Assembly: GCF_900169265.1 (NCBI RefSeq)
Contig: NZ_FXYX01000005.1
Span: forward strand, 91,519 to 155,518
DNA: 64,000 nt
Source: Brevibacterium iodinum ATCC 49514
Lineage (GTDB): Bacteria > Actinomycetota > Actinomycetes > Actinomycetales > Brevibacteriaceae
Direction: 5' to 3'
A model generated the notes under the pieces. That model made no database searches and was not told the origin of the DNA. It was given only the letters and a program-made list of their open reading frames with translations. The position numbers and the translations under genes were made by a program. Positions 43,909 to 52,590 of this stretch are shown here, one piece after another. Numbering within the stretch: the first letter of the stretch is position 1; every line of letters begins with the position of its first letter.

Positions 43909-44001
43909 CCCCTCACCGAGGATGTCCTCGGTTCACGCCCGACCCGTCACCGGTCAACGCCTGTCCCCCTCACCGAGGCGGCCCACCCCTCACCGAGGCG
44001 G
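43909..44001 (+). repeat. Three spaced CCCCTCACCGAGG repeats before perM
   Basis: CCCCTCACCGAGG occurs at 43909-43921, 43966-43978 and 43986-43998; the last two continue as GCGG. The block lies in the 138-nt gap between convergent genes. It is the densest intergenic cluster of the window-wide motif. Confidence 0.75.
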
Positions 44002-44010
44002 CACCCTCAC

Positions 44011-45354
44011 CTACCGCGGTTCGTCTTCGTCGACGATGTCGTCGGCGACCGGTTCCGAGTCGTCCGCATCGGACGCAACCCCTGTGCCGGCCTCGTCGAA
44101 CGCGCCCGCGGTGTCGTCCTCGTAGTCGGCGTCCTCTTCGTCATCCTCGGCGAAGTCGGAATACTCCGCGTGCAGGCGGGAGAGTCTGATCAGCAGAAGG
44201 CCGGCGGCCATTCCCACACCGATCCACCCCGTGATCGCCAACGCAGACGTCAGTGCCGAGGGTCCGAACCCGGACAGACCCAGCGGGCCCAGGGCCCCAC
44301 CGGCGAACAGTGCGATCACCTCGAGGGCGACGAACAGGATACCGATCGCAAGCCCCAGTCCCATCCACGACTGTGCGGCGATGTCGCGAGCTCGGTCGCG
44401 GCCGAGGATGACGCACAGCAGGCCGAGCAGCACGAGAAGTGCCGGTGCGGCCGCCGTCCAGGCGGGATAGTCACCGTCCAGCAGCTGCAGCACGTGCACA
44501 TCGAGCACGGGCGCTGAGGTCGACGTGAATGCAGAGCTCGTCCCGGCCCCGCCGATGCTCACTCCCGTCCCGGCGGACCACGACAGGGCCGAGTAGACGA
44601 TGCTCGGGGCGAAGAGCGCCTGAACGACGATGAGGCCGATGCCGGCGGCGACCGGCGAGCTGTAGACCTGCACGGTGTCGGCGACATCGCTCCAGCGGAT
44701 CATGATTCCGACGACGAGCACGATCGCACCGAGTGCCGCAGCGGCCCACAGCAGTCGGCGCGTGAGGCCGACAGAGACATTCCAGGTGTCGTCGGCGATC
44801 ACAGCCAGTCCGGGGATGTCACCGATTCCTCGAACCCGAATGAAGGCCCACGCCACAGCCGTGACGAGGAAGAGGAAGAGCCGAAGGAATCCGAGCGGAG
44901 TCACCGTGGCCTGGCCGACCAGGATCCCCACGACGAGTAGAGGACCTGCGTAGGCCACGACGAAAGTGCCCAGAGCTGTACCCATGAGCGCCCACCATCC
45001 GCCGGGATCTTCGTCGCTCTCGGTCGGGCTGTCCGCTGCCGTGCTGCGGGCGACTCTTTTGGCCCCCGTTGCCACCAGCAGCCACAGGCCGACAGTCACG
45101 AGGCTCGGCACCAGCGAGAAGTCGAATCCGAGGGTCGAGACACTCAGTCCTGACACCGTCGCCCACAGTGCGAACGCCCATTCGGGAATCGCCGAGTACG
45201 GCAGCTGCGAGCCGAGCCCGATGATCCAGAAGGCGATGGCGACGACGAATCCAGCGGGGACGACGATGAGGTCGATCTTCACGACTTCCATGAGGGCTGC
45301 GAAGATCGTCCGGCGGTAGGGCTGAGGGTGAGGAGAAGTGTGCATCAGGACCAT
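44011..45354 (-). CDS. PerM-like (DUF6350) membrane protein
   Basis: A 447-residue polytopic membrane protein with about ten spans, for example VVPAGFVVAIAFWIIGLGSQ, LVTVGLWLLVATGAK and ALAITGWIGVGMAAGLLLI. It ends in an acidic tail (EDDEEDADYEDDTAG...). Its place next to purN-purH matches mycobacterial PerM (Rv0955, DUF6350), a protein tied to cell division and acid or persistence phenotypes. The gene is separated from purN here by a small divergent gene. The start ATG 45354 has no clear ribosome site; ATG 45345 is an alternative. Its role is by synteny and topology. Confidence 0.78.
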   Translation of the reverse strand: MVLMHTSPHPQPYRRTIFAALMEVVKIDLIVVPAGFVVAIAFWIIGLGSQLPYSAIPEWAFALWATVSGLSVSTLGFDFSLVPSLVTVGLWLLVATGAKRVARSTAADSPTESDEDPGGWWALMGTALGTFVVAYAGPLLVVGILVGQATVTPLGFLRLFLFLVTAVAWAFIRVRGIGDIPGLAVIADDTWNVSVGLTRRLLWAAAALGAIVLVVGIMIRWSDVADTVQVYSSPVAAGIGLIVVQALFAPSIVYSALSWSAGTGVSIGGAGTSSAFTSTSAPVLDVHVLQLLDGDYPAWTAAAPALLVLLGLLCVILGRDRARDIAAQSWMGLGLAIGILFVALEVIALFAGGALGPLGLSGFGPSALTSALAITGWIGVGMAAGLLLIRLSRLHAEYSDFAEDDEEDADYEDDTAGAFDEAGTGVASDADDSEPVADDIVDEDEPR

Positions 45355-45460
45355 TTTCGCTTAACCCGGCTCGGCTTCCCGGTATTGACCACGCGATTCC
45401 CTGCTCCGGGAAGTACAATTGCGCCAGGACAGGCTTGTACACGCAAAGGATGACCCCACG

Positions 45461-47269
45461 ATGAGCAACGGGAACGATCACCCCAATTTCCCGCCACCAC
45501 CCAGCGAGCCTCCGAAGAACGGCGGGCCGAAGCCCGAGTCGGAGCTGCCGACAGATGAGGGCCTTCCGGATTCAGTCTCCGATGACGCCCCCACCGCAAC
45601 CGACGGGCCGGCTCAGTCCGGCAGCGGTTCCTCGGTACCCGATGACCAGGCACCGCCCTTGGGAGCTCCGGGCAGTGATGCGCCGTCGCGACCGACGGTC
45701 GCTCCGGCTGCTTCTCAGCAGAACGAACCGCCTCAGTATTCGGGTTCCGGCGCCCAGAACGATCAGTCCTTCAACTCCGGCCAGCAGGGCGGAGCGAATG
45801 GTCAGGGCGGCCCACAGTCGGGTCCCTATCCCGGTGCCCCATCTCCGAGTGACCAGCCTCAGAACGGGCAGTATCCGAACAACCAGTACCAGAGCCCGCA
45901 GCAACCGAACGGCGGCTACCCCGGGGCTCAATCGCAAGGCGCTCAGCCGCAGGGCGGCCAGCAGCCAGGCGGCCAGTATTCGAATGCGGCATACCCCGGG
46001 GCGTCGAATCAGCCCCCATACCCCGGCGCCCAGAACCAGCCGGGCCAGTACAACTCCGCCCAGAACCAGTCAGGCCAGTACCAGACGGGGTCGGGTCCGA
46101 ACGCCCAACAGACCGGATCCGGTCCGTCGCAGGCGATTCCGCAGCCGGCACCGGCTCCGGGTTTCGCCGGCGGTCAGACCACCGCGACGCGTGCTGACAA
46201 TCGCCCCGATAAGAAGAACAAGCTTCCGCTCTTCATCACCCTCGGCGCGGTCGCGCTGGTCATCATCCTCGTCCTCGTCGGGTTCTTCGTCATCGGCAGC
46301 GTGAACAAGAACAAGTACGGTCCCGACAAGGTCGCCGAGGACTACGTCGAAGCCCTGAACAAGGGTGATTTCGCAGCCGCAGAGAAGATCGCCCCCTCGA
46401 CACGGCCCGAGGGCACGAACCTCGATCTGCTGCAGAAGGAATTCACCGATTCCTCCTCGGCGAAGATCGAGAAGGCCAAGGTCGAATCTTCGAAGACCGA
46501 CGGGGACAAGGGCACCGTCGTCGTGTCCTACGAGCTCGACGGCAGCCCCTACAATGTGGAGCTCGCCGCGACCAAGGACGGCAAACAGGACCTGTTCTTC
46601 GACAAGTGGACGATGAAGGGCCCCGACCTCAACGTCATCTCCCTCGATGTTCCCGGCGCCGACGGTCTCGCCGTCAACGGCAAGGACTACAAGGCGAAGT
46701 CGGGCACCACGTCGTTCGCTGTCTACCCCGGCAGCTACGACTTCACGATTCCGAAGAGCAAGTGGATCTCCGAGACTTCCGATACGGCCAAGGTGAACTT
46801 CCCGAAGGCCTTCGCCCCCGGCGGACAGCCGAACAAGGGCCAGGTGTCCCCCACCACCCTCAACCTCGATCTGTCCCCGACCGGTGCCTTCGACAAAGAA
46901 GTTCAGAAACAGGTCGAGAAGGAGCTCAAGAAGTGCTTCGACAACAAGAGCATCGAGCCGAAGTGCGACTTCGTCAAGTACGACCCGACCGAGATCCCCG
47001 TCGGCGGTTCGGACAAGAAGCTCGATGATCTGGCGAAGAAGAACACCGCCAAATGGGACATGAAGGAGATGCCGAAGGTGAAGGCCAGCTTCGGCGCCGG
47101 GGACACGAGCACCGGCTCGTTCTTCACCGAGAAGCCCGGTAAGTTCAACTTCTCCGTCGACGGCAAGAGGGCCGGCTCCTCGTACTTCTCCAACGGCAAC
47201 TCCCTGTCGGTGTCCGGAAACGTGAAGATCGACGGAGACAAGCTCTCGGTCGAATTCTTCGACTTCTGA
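45461..47269 (+). CDS. Membrane-anchored protein with long Pro/Gln/Gly-rich cytoplasmic region
   Basis: A 602-residue protein. Residues 1-240 are low-complexity: Pro/Glu/Ser-rich, then Gln/Gly/Tyr/Pro-rich with loose repeats (QYPGAQ, PGAQNQPGQYNSAQNQ). A single span at about 250-275 (LPLFITLGAVALVIILVLVGFFVIGSV) follows, then an extracytoplasmic region of about 325 residues, with a DUF4878/lumazine-like domain (DKVAEDYVEALNKGDFAAAEKIAPS) and further beta-rich repeats that carry the LNVISLDVPGADGLAVNGKDY sequence. No catalytic motif is visible. ATG 45461 has AAAGGA upstream and a TACAAT -10-like hexamer at 45414. The low-complexity part may be disordered or phase-separating. Confidence 0.75.
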   Translation: MSNGNDHPNFPPPPSEPPKNGGPKPESELPTDEGLPDSVSDDAPTATDGPAQSGSGSSVPDDQAPPLGAPGSDAPSRPTVAPAASQQNEPPQYSGSGAQNDQSFNSGQQGGANGQGGPQSGPYPGAPSPSDQPQNGQYPNNQYQSPQQPNGGYPGAQSQGAQPQGGQQPGGQYSNAAYPGASNQPPYPGAQNQPGQYNSAQNQSGQYQTGSGPNAQQTGSGPSQAIPQPAPAPGFAGGQTTATRADNRPDKKNKLPLFITLGAVALVIILVLVGFFVIGSVNKNKYGPDKVAEDYVEALNKGDFAAAEKIAPSTRPEGTNLDLLQKEFTDSSSAKIEKAKVESSKTDGDKGTVVVSYELDGSPYNVELAATKDGKQDLFFDKWTMKGPDLNVISLDVPGADGLAVNGKDYKAKSGTTSFAVYPGSYDFTIPKSKWISETSDTAKVNFPKAFAPGGQPNKGQVSPTTLNLDLSPTGAFDKEVQKQVEKELKKCFDNKSIEPKCDFVKYDPTEIPVGGSDKKLDDLAKKNTAKWDMKEMPKVKASFGAGDTSTGSFFTEKPGKFNFSVDGKRAGSSYFSNGNSLSVSGNVKIDGDKLSVEFFDF

Positions 47270-47298
47270 TCCCAGGGTCCACCGAAGACACGGTTCAC

Positions 47299-47317
47299 CT
47301 CACCTCCCCGAGGTGAG
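47299..47317 (+). terminator. Short hairpin terminator
   Basis: Eight-bp stem CTCACCTC / GAGGTGAG with a three-base loop, 30 nt after the stop of the Pro/Gln-rich anchored protein. It is short and has no T-tract. Confidence 0.5.
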
Positions 47318-47372
47318 ACACCCACCGTGACCGAGGCGACGTTCAAGTCACAGGCCCGCTGTCGTCGTTCTC

Positions 47373-48791
47373 TCAGACCCCGACCGACCGAGTCGGCAGC
47401 TCGAGGTCGGCCGCGGCTTCGAACCAGGCACCGCCGGCCATGACGAGTTCGTCGGCGAACCGACGTCCGGCGATCTGCACACCGATGGTCCGACCGTCGT
47501 CCATGAATCCGGCCAGCACCGTCGCCGCCGGCTGTTCTGACATGTTGAACGGCATGGTGAACCCGATATGCCCCATCGGTTCGTGCACCTGCGGGTACGG
47601 CATCGGCTGCTCGGCCGGGAATGCCGCGTCCGGAGCTGTCGGCGAGATGACCAGGTCGAACTCGGCAGTTGCTTCGACCGTCCGCCGCCGGATCTCCTGA
47701 ACGCTGTGATAGCAGCGCATCAGGTCGGCTCCGCTGGTATCGGCTCCGTCCTGTGCCCACTGCTGGATATAAGGCAGGATGAGCGCCTGTTCGTCGACAG
47801 GCAGCGCCTTGAGGTCGGCCCACGACCGGACCCGCCAGAACAGATCCATGTCGCGGAGGAGATCATCGTCGATGAAAGGATCGACCGTGACGATTTCTGC
47901 ACCGGCCGCAGAGAACCTCTCTGCCGCCTCGGTGACGGCCGAGCGCACCTGCGCCTCTGCAGCGACCCCGCACCCGGCGTCAAGCTGCACGCCGATGCGC
48001 AGTCCCCGTGGGTCGAAGGCTTCGGCCGAGTCGCTGCCCGGCAGAGACTGCGCATCATCGGCGGCGAAGCGCGGCAGCCGCGAATAGTCTCGATCGTCCG
48101 GGGCGGCGATGATGTCCATTGCGGCTTTGACGTCGGCCATCGTCCGTGCCAGCGGTCCCGCGCATCTGCCCAGGTAGGGGGCGTCGAGCGGCACGCGGCC
48201 GAAGCTGGGCTTGAGCCCGGCCAGACCGAGCCACGTGCACGGCAGGCGGATGGATCCGCCGATGTCCGAGCCGATGTGGATGGGCCCGTATCCGGCGGCT
48301 GCCGCGGCTCCGGCTCCGGCGCTCGACCCTCCGGTCGTCAGGCTCGGGTCCAGCGGTGAACGGGTGATTCCGTGCAGAGAGGACACTCCCGAGGAGAGCA
48401 TCCCCCAGTCGGGCATCGTCGTCGACCCGAGGATGACAGCTCCGGCTTCTTCGAGACGCTCGGTGATCGGGGCATCGTGGCCCGCCACCGGCATCTCCAC
48501 CCAGGCGTGGCCGCTGGGCAGCGGGACTCCGCGACGGGCGATGTTCTCTTTGATCGTCACGGGCACCCCGTCGAGGTCGCTCAGCGGGCGTCCCTCTCGC
48601 CAACGTGCCGCACTGGCAGCGGCGGCGTCCCGGGAGCGTTCGTCGTCGCGGTGGAACAGGGCATTGATGGTCGGTTCACAGTCGTCCATGCGGTCGACGA
48701 CAGCGGAGTGCACCTCGATCGGATCGAAGTCTCCGTCGGCGAATCCGGCTGCCATTTCGGCCGCACTGCGGTCGGCAAGCGATGTGGTCAT
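47373..48791 (-). CDS. Amidase (amidase-signature family)
   Basis: A 472-residue amidase-signature hydrolase. The Ser-cisSer-Lys triad is visible: catalytic Lys in GVPVTIKENI, the Gly/Ser-rich TTGGSSAGAGAAAAAGYGPIHIGSDIGGSIRLP with cis-Ser and nucleophile. The start ATG 48791 has AAAGGG seven nt upstream; the frame upstream to 48938 overlaps the ABC gene in another frame. It lies 49 nt after the ABC ATPase gene as the last gene of a peptide-uptake operon, so it may cleave the imported amide or peptide. The substrate is not known. Confidence 0.92.
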   Translation of the reverse strand: MTTSLADRSAAEMAAGFADGDFDPIEVHSAVVDRMDDCEPTINALFHRDDERSRDAAAASAARWREGRPLSDLDGVPVTIKENIARRGVPLPSGHAWVEMPVAGHDAPITERLEEAGAVILGSTTMPDWGMLSSGVSSLHGITRSPLDPSLTTGGSSAGAGAAAAAGYGPIHIGSDIGGSIRLPCTWLGLAGLKPSFGRVPLDAPYLGRCAGPLARTMADVKAAMDIIAAPDDRDYSRLPRFAADDAQSLPGSDSAEAFDPRGLRIGVQLDAGCGVAAEAQVRSAVTEAAERFSAAGAEIVTVDPFIDDDLLRDMDLFWRVRSWADLKALPVDEQALILPYIQQWAQDGADTSGADLMRCYHSVQEIRRRTVEATAEFDLVISPTAPDAAFPAEQPMPYPQVHEPMGHIGFTMPFNMSEQPAATVLAGFMDDGRTIGVQIAGRRFADELVMAGGAWFEAAADLELPTRSVGV

Positions 48792-48840
48792 TTGCTGCCC
48801 TTTCTCTCGATGGTTCGTCGCGTCCCGCCCGCGAGCCGGT

Positions 48841-50688
48841 CTATCCGGCTGCGAGTGCTTCGGCCAGGCTCGGGGTGGCGGCGATGAGGCGCCGCGTGTA
48901 CTCCTCCTGCGGGTTCGCGTAGATGTCCTCCGTCGCACCCGATTCGACGATCTGTCCGGCTCTCATGACGATGACCTCGGAGCACAGGTGTTTGACGACG
49001 CCGAGGTCGTGGGAGACGAAGAGGAGAGTCAGCGCGTACTCGTCGACGAGGTCGGTGAGCAGGTTGAGGACCTGCGCACGCACCGAGACGTCGAGGGCGG
49101 AGACCGGTTCGTCGGCGACGAGGATCTGCGGCCTGGTCACGAGGGCCCGGGCGATCGAGATGCGCTGTCGCTGCCCGCCGGAGAACTGGTGCGGGTACCG
49201 GCGCAGCGAGTCCTGGTCGAGGTCGACGGCTGCGATCATCTCCTCGACCCGTGCTGCGCGTTCGTCCTTGTCGACTCCGGCGGCGATGAGCGGTTCGGCG
49301 ACGATTTCGGCGATGCGCATCCGTGGGTCGAGCGAGGCGAACGGATCCTGGAACACGATCTGCAGGCTCTCGCGCAGGCGACGCAGAGCCTGTGAGCTCG
49401 CGGCTTCGACTCGGATGTCGCCGACGCGCACATGCCCGGTGGTCGGTCGGTCGAGGCCGGAGAGGATGTTCAGCAGCGTCGACTTCCCCGATCCCGACTC
49501 CCCCACAATGCCCAGCCGGGCTCCGGCCGCGACGCTGAAGTCGATCCCGCCCAGGGCGGTGACGTCTGATCGTCTGCGGCCGAAGAGTCCGCGTCCGCGG
49601 AAGACTCGGGTGACGTCCGAGACCTCGATGAGCGGTGCCGATTCCCTCACCGAGGCGGTCCTGAAGCCGCCCCCCGCCGAGGCGGTCCGGTGGTCATCCC
49701 CCACCGAGGCGGCTCCGACGTTGCCCTTGTCGACCGCCCCCGCGAATGCCGTGCCGGTGTTATCCGGTCGGGTCGAGGTCTGCGGTTCGTCACGCAGATC
49801 CTCCGGCTCCCCCACGTCGGCAGAAGTCTCTGCTTCGCCGATCTGCGGCCCCGAGTAGGCGAGCGCGGTCTTGAGCGTGAAGAGTCGACCGCGGTCGTCT
49901 GTGGCTTCGAGATCCGAGGATGCCAGGAGCCCTCGCGTGTACTCGTGCTTGGGTGCGGTGAAGATCTCGTCGACGCTGCCGGACTCGACGATGCGGCCGC
50001 GGTACATGACGATGACCCGATCGCAGACTCCGGCGACGACCGCGAGGTCGTGAGTGATGAACAGCAGTCCAGCCTCCACCGCCGAGACCCTCTCGGCGAT
50101 GAGGTCGAGCATATGCTTCTGCACGGTGACGTCGAGGGCGGTGGTGGGCTCGTCGCAGATGAGCAGCCTCGGTGAATTGGCCAGAGCGATCGCGAGCATG
50201 ACCCGCTGCCGCTGCCCGCCCGACAGCTGGTGCGGGTAGGCGAACCGGGCGCTGTCGGGGTCGGGCATGTGGACGTCGCGGAGCAGTTCGCGCACACGCG
50301 TCGGAATCTGCCCCCGCGGCGCCTTGCCGTGGAGGCGCAGCACTTCGGCGATCTGGTCGCCGATGCGCATGAGCGGGTTGAGGGCGCTCATGGGTTCCTG
50401 GAACACCATGGACACGATGTCCGAGCGCAGCCCGGCCAGGGTCTTCTCGTTCGCCTCGAGCAGGTTCCCGGAATGCCCCTGCAGGTGCACCTGGCCGCGG
50501 GCGTGCAGTTCTTCGGGCAGCAGACCCATCACGGACTGGGCGGTCAGCGATTTCCCCGACCCGGATTCGCCGATGAGTCCGACCCGCTCGCCCGACGCCA
50601 GGCTGAGGCTGACATCGTGGAGCACCGCAGCGTCCGCTCCGGCAGGGGTGATGGTGAGGTCACGGACCTCGAGCAGATTATCAGTCAC
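48841..50688 (-). CDS. Fused dipeptide/oligopeptide ABC transporter ATPase (DppD-DppF type)
   Basis: A 615-residue protein with two ABC domains. Walker A motifs are GESGSGKS in each half, with [16 protein letters not shown] and [15 protein letters not shown] as signatures. Walker B is [12 protein letters not shown] and [12 protein letters not shown]. The linker (about residues 265-350) is low-complexity and holds three copies of the CCGAGGCGG motif encoding ASVG, TASAG and TASVR. It powers the two permeases downstream in transcription order DppB-DppC. The GTG 50688 overlaps the dppC-like stop by eight nt and is preceded by GGAGG. Confidence 0.94.
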   Translation of the reverse strand: MTDNLLEVRDLTITPAGADAAVLHDVSLSLASGERVGLIGESGSGKSLTAQSVMGLLPEELHARGQVHLQGHSGNLLEANEKTLAGLRSDIVSMVFQEPMSALNPLMRIGDQIAEVLRLHGKAPRGQIPTRVRELLRDVHMPDPDSARFAYPHQLSGGQRQRVMLAIALANSPRLLICDEPTTALDVTVQKHMLDLIAERVSAVEAGLLFITHDLAVVAGVCDRVIVMYRGRIVESGSVDEIFTAPKHEYTRGLLASSDLEATDDRGRLFTLKTALAYSGPQIGEAETSADVGEPEDLRDEPQTSTRPDNTGTAFAGAVDKGNVGAASVGDDHRTASAGGGFRTASVRESAPLIEVSDVTRVFRGRGLFGRRRSDVTALGGIDFSVAAGARLGIVGESGSGKSTLLNILSGLDRPTTGHVRVGDIRVEAASSQALRRLRESLQIVFQDPFASLDPRMRIAEIVAEPLIAAGVDKDERAARVEEMIAAVDLDQDSLRRYPHQFSGGQRQRISIARALVTRPQILVADEPVSALDVSVRAQVLNLLTDLVDEYALTLLFVSHDLGVVKHLCSEVIVMRAGQIVESGATEDIYANPQEEYTRRLIAATPSLAEALAAG

Positions 50689-51634
50689 CTCGCGCCTCCA
50701 TCTTCGGGTCGAACCGGTCGCGCAGCCCATCGCCCAAGAGATTGAATCCGAGCACCGCGAGTGCAATGAACACTCCCGGCCACAGAGCGAGCTCGGGGTG
50801 GGTGGACAGGTACTGCTGGGACTCCTGCAGCATCCGGCCCCACGACGGAGTCGGGGCCTGGGTGCCGAGTCCGAGGAAGGACAGCCCCGCCTCGGCGAGG
50901 ACGGAGATCGCGAACGCCACGGACGCCTGGACGATGACCATTCCGGCGATGTTCGGCAGCACGTGGACGACGGCGATGGCCGGAATCCGACGGTTCGAGG
51001 CCCGCGCGGCGCGCACGTATTCGGAGCCCAGCACCTGCAGCGTCCCGGAGCGTGCGACGCGGGCGAACCCGGGGATCGCGGCGATGCCGACGGCGACCAT
51101 CGCCGGTCCCGTCCCCGGTGAGTAGACGGCGGCGAAGATGATCGCCAGCAGCAGCGCGGGGAAGGCCAGCAGGATGTCGTTGGCCCGCATGATCACCGCG
51201 TCGATCCACATCCCCCACGGCTGTTTCGCGAAGAAGGCGGAGATGATTCCGATCGGGGTGCCGATGAGCAGGGCGATGCCGACGGCGACGACCCCGACGA
51301 GCAGCGTGATCCGTGCCCCGACCATCACCCAGGTCAGCGTGTCCCGTCCGAAAGTGTCGGTGCCGAACGGATGGGTGAGGCTGCCGCTCTGCAAACGGGC
51401 GGCGGGGTCGATCGTGGTCGGGTCGTACGGGGTCCACACGAAGGAGATGAGAGCGAGTCCGACGATGAGCACGACGAGGCCCGTACCGATGATCATCGAT
51501 GCGTTCGCCCGCCTTCCGCTCCTGCGGGACCGGCCCGGCCCGATCTTCGCCGAGGCGGTCAGGTCGGTCGCGTCGTGAGCGACGGGATCGACGTGGTCAC
51601 TGGGGCTCTGGGCACCGGTCGGGGTCGGATTCAT
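50681..51634 (-). CDS. Peptide ABC transporter permease, DppC type
   Basis: A 317-residue permease with a hydrophilic N-terminal tail (1-45, containing DLTASAK) and six spans. It has the DppC-type N-terminal part HPFGTDTFGRDTLTWVMVGARITL and the EAA-loop region SEYVRAARASNRRIPAIAVVHVLPNI. WGRMLQESQQYLSTHPELALWPG and the end LLGDGLRDRFDP are typical for DppC/OppC. ATG 51634 overlaps the dppB-like stop as ATGA. It forms the inner-membrane channel with the next gene. Confidence 0.94.
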   Translation of the reverse strand: MNPTPTGAQSPSDHVDPVAHDATDLTASAKIGPGRSRRSGRRANASMIIGTGLVVLIVGLALISFVWTPYDPTTIDPAARLQSGSLTHPFGTDTFGRDTLTWVMVGARITLLVGVVAVGIALLIGTPIGIISAFFAKQPWGMWIDAVIMRANDILLAFPALLLAIIFAAVYSPGTGPAMVAVGIAAIPGFARVARSGTLQVLGSEYVRAARASNRRIPAIAVVHVLPNIAGMVIVQASVAFAISVLAEAGLSFLGLGTQAPTPSWGRMLQESQQYLSTHPELALWPGVFIALAVLGFNLLGDGLRDRFDPKMEARGD

Positions 51635-52578
51635 GCGGCGTTCCTGATCCGGGGGTCGACGATGGGCACGAGGATGTCGACGATGAGGTTGATGATGAGC
51701 ACGAGCAGGACGAGGACCATGACGATGCCCTGCACCGCCACGAGGTCGCGGTTGGCGACGGCGCGGACGAGCTCGGAGCCGATTCCTGGCAGAACGAAGA
51801 TCTGTTCGATGATCACGGCCCCGACCAGCATGGTGGCCAACTGAACTCCGGCGACGGTGATGACGGGGATCGCCGCATTGCGCAGTCCGTGTGCGAACAG
51901 TGCCTTCGTCTTGGTCAGTCCCTTGGCGCGGGCGGTGCGGATATAGTCTTCCCGCATCACATCGAGCACGGCGGATCGGACGTAGCGGGTGAGGATCGCA
52001 GCCTGCACCAGCGCCAGCGACACGACCGGCAGGACGAGGCGGAGCAGGAAGCCTCCGAGGCCCTCGATCGGAGCCATCCAGCCTTGGGACGGGAACCATC
52101 CGAGGGTCAGGGAGAAGATGATGACGAGGATGATCGCGGCCAGGAAGTTCGGGATCGCGACGCCGACCTGGCTGATCGCCGAGATCGTCACGCCGATCCA
52201 GTTGCGCTGCTCGAGAGCGGCGAAGGTGCCCAGGGGCACGGCGATGAGGATAGACACGGCGATGGCGGCGATGACGAGGATCGCCGTGACCTGGACGCTG
52301 TCGACGATGACGGGAGTGATCTCGGCACCGGTGACGTAGGAGGTGCCGAAGTCTCCGGTGAGCATTCCTCCCATCCAGTCGAAGTACCGGATGAGAGGTG
52401 GCCGATCAAGCCCGTATTGGGCTTCGAGCGACGCTACTGCCTCCGGGGTGGCATTCGTTCCCAGCGCCACCTGTGCCGCATTGCCCGGCAGCAGGCTCAT
52501 CAGGGCGAAGATCACCACCGAGGCGACGAGGAGGGACAGCGCGAACTGGATCGCGCGGTTGATTGCGTAGGTGAGCAT
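51631..52578 (-). CDS. Peptide ABC transporter permease, DppB type
   Basis: A 315-residue permease with six spans. The N-terminus LTYAINRAIQFALSLLVASVVIFALMSLLPGN and the loop YGLDRPPLIRYFDWMGGMLTGDFGTSY are hallmarks of DppB/OppB proteins. The EAA loop is RYVRSAVLDVMREDYIRTARAKGLTKTKALFAHGLRNA. It ends with VDILVPIVDPRIR. It lies 12 nt after the substrate-binding protein gene and overlaps the DppC-type gene, so the operon order is SBP, DppB, DppC, DppDF, amidase. Confidence 0.95.
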   Translation of the reverse strand: MLTYAINRAIQFALSLLVASVVIFALMSLLPGNAAQVALGTNATPEAVASLEAQYGLDRPPLIRYFDWMGGMLTGDFGTSYVTGAEITPVIVDSVQVTAILVIAAIAVSILIAVPLGTFAALEQRNWIGVTISAISQVGVAIPNFLAAIILVIIFSLTLGWFPSQGWMAPIEGLGGFLLRLVLPVVSLALVQAAILTRYVRSAVLDVMREDYIRTARAKGLTKTKALFAHGLRNAAIPVITVAGVQLATMLVGAVIIEQIFVLPGIGSELVRAVANRDLVAVQGIVMVLVLLVLIINLIVDILVPIVDPRIRNAA

Positions 52579-52590
52579 CGACGTGCGCAG

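Noticed and set aside
43909..44001. CRISPR array
   Set aside because: Repeats are only 13-16 nt with uneven short spacing and there are no cas genes; the unit also occurs singly all over the window.
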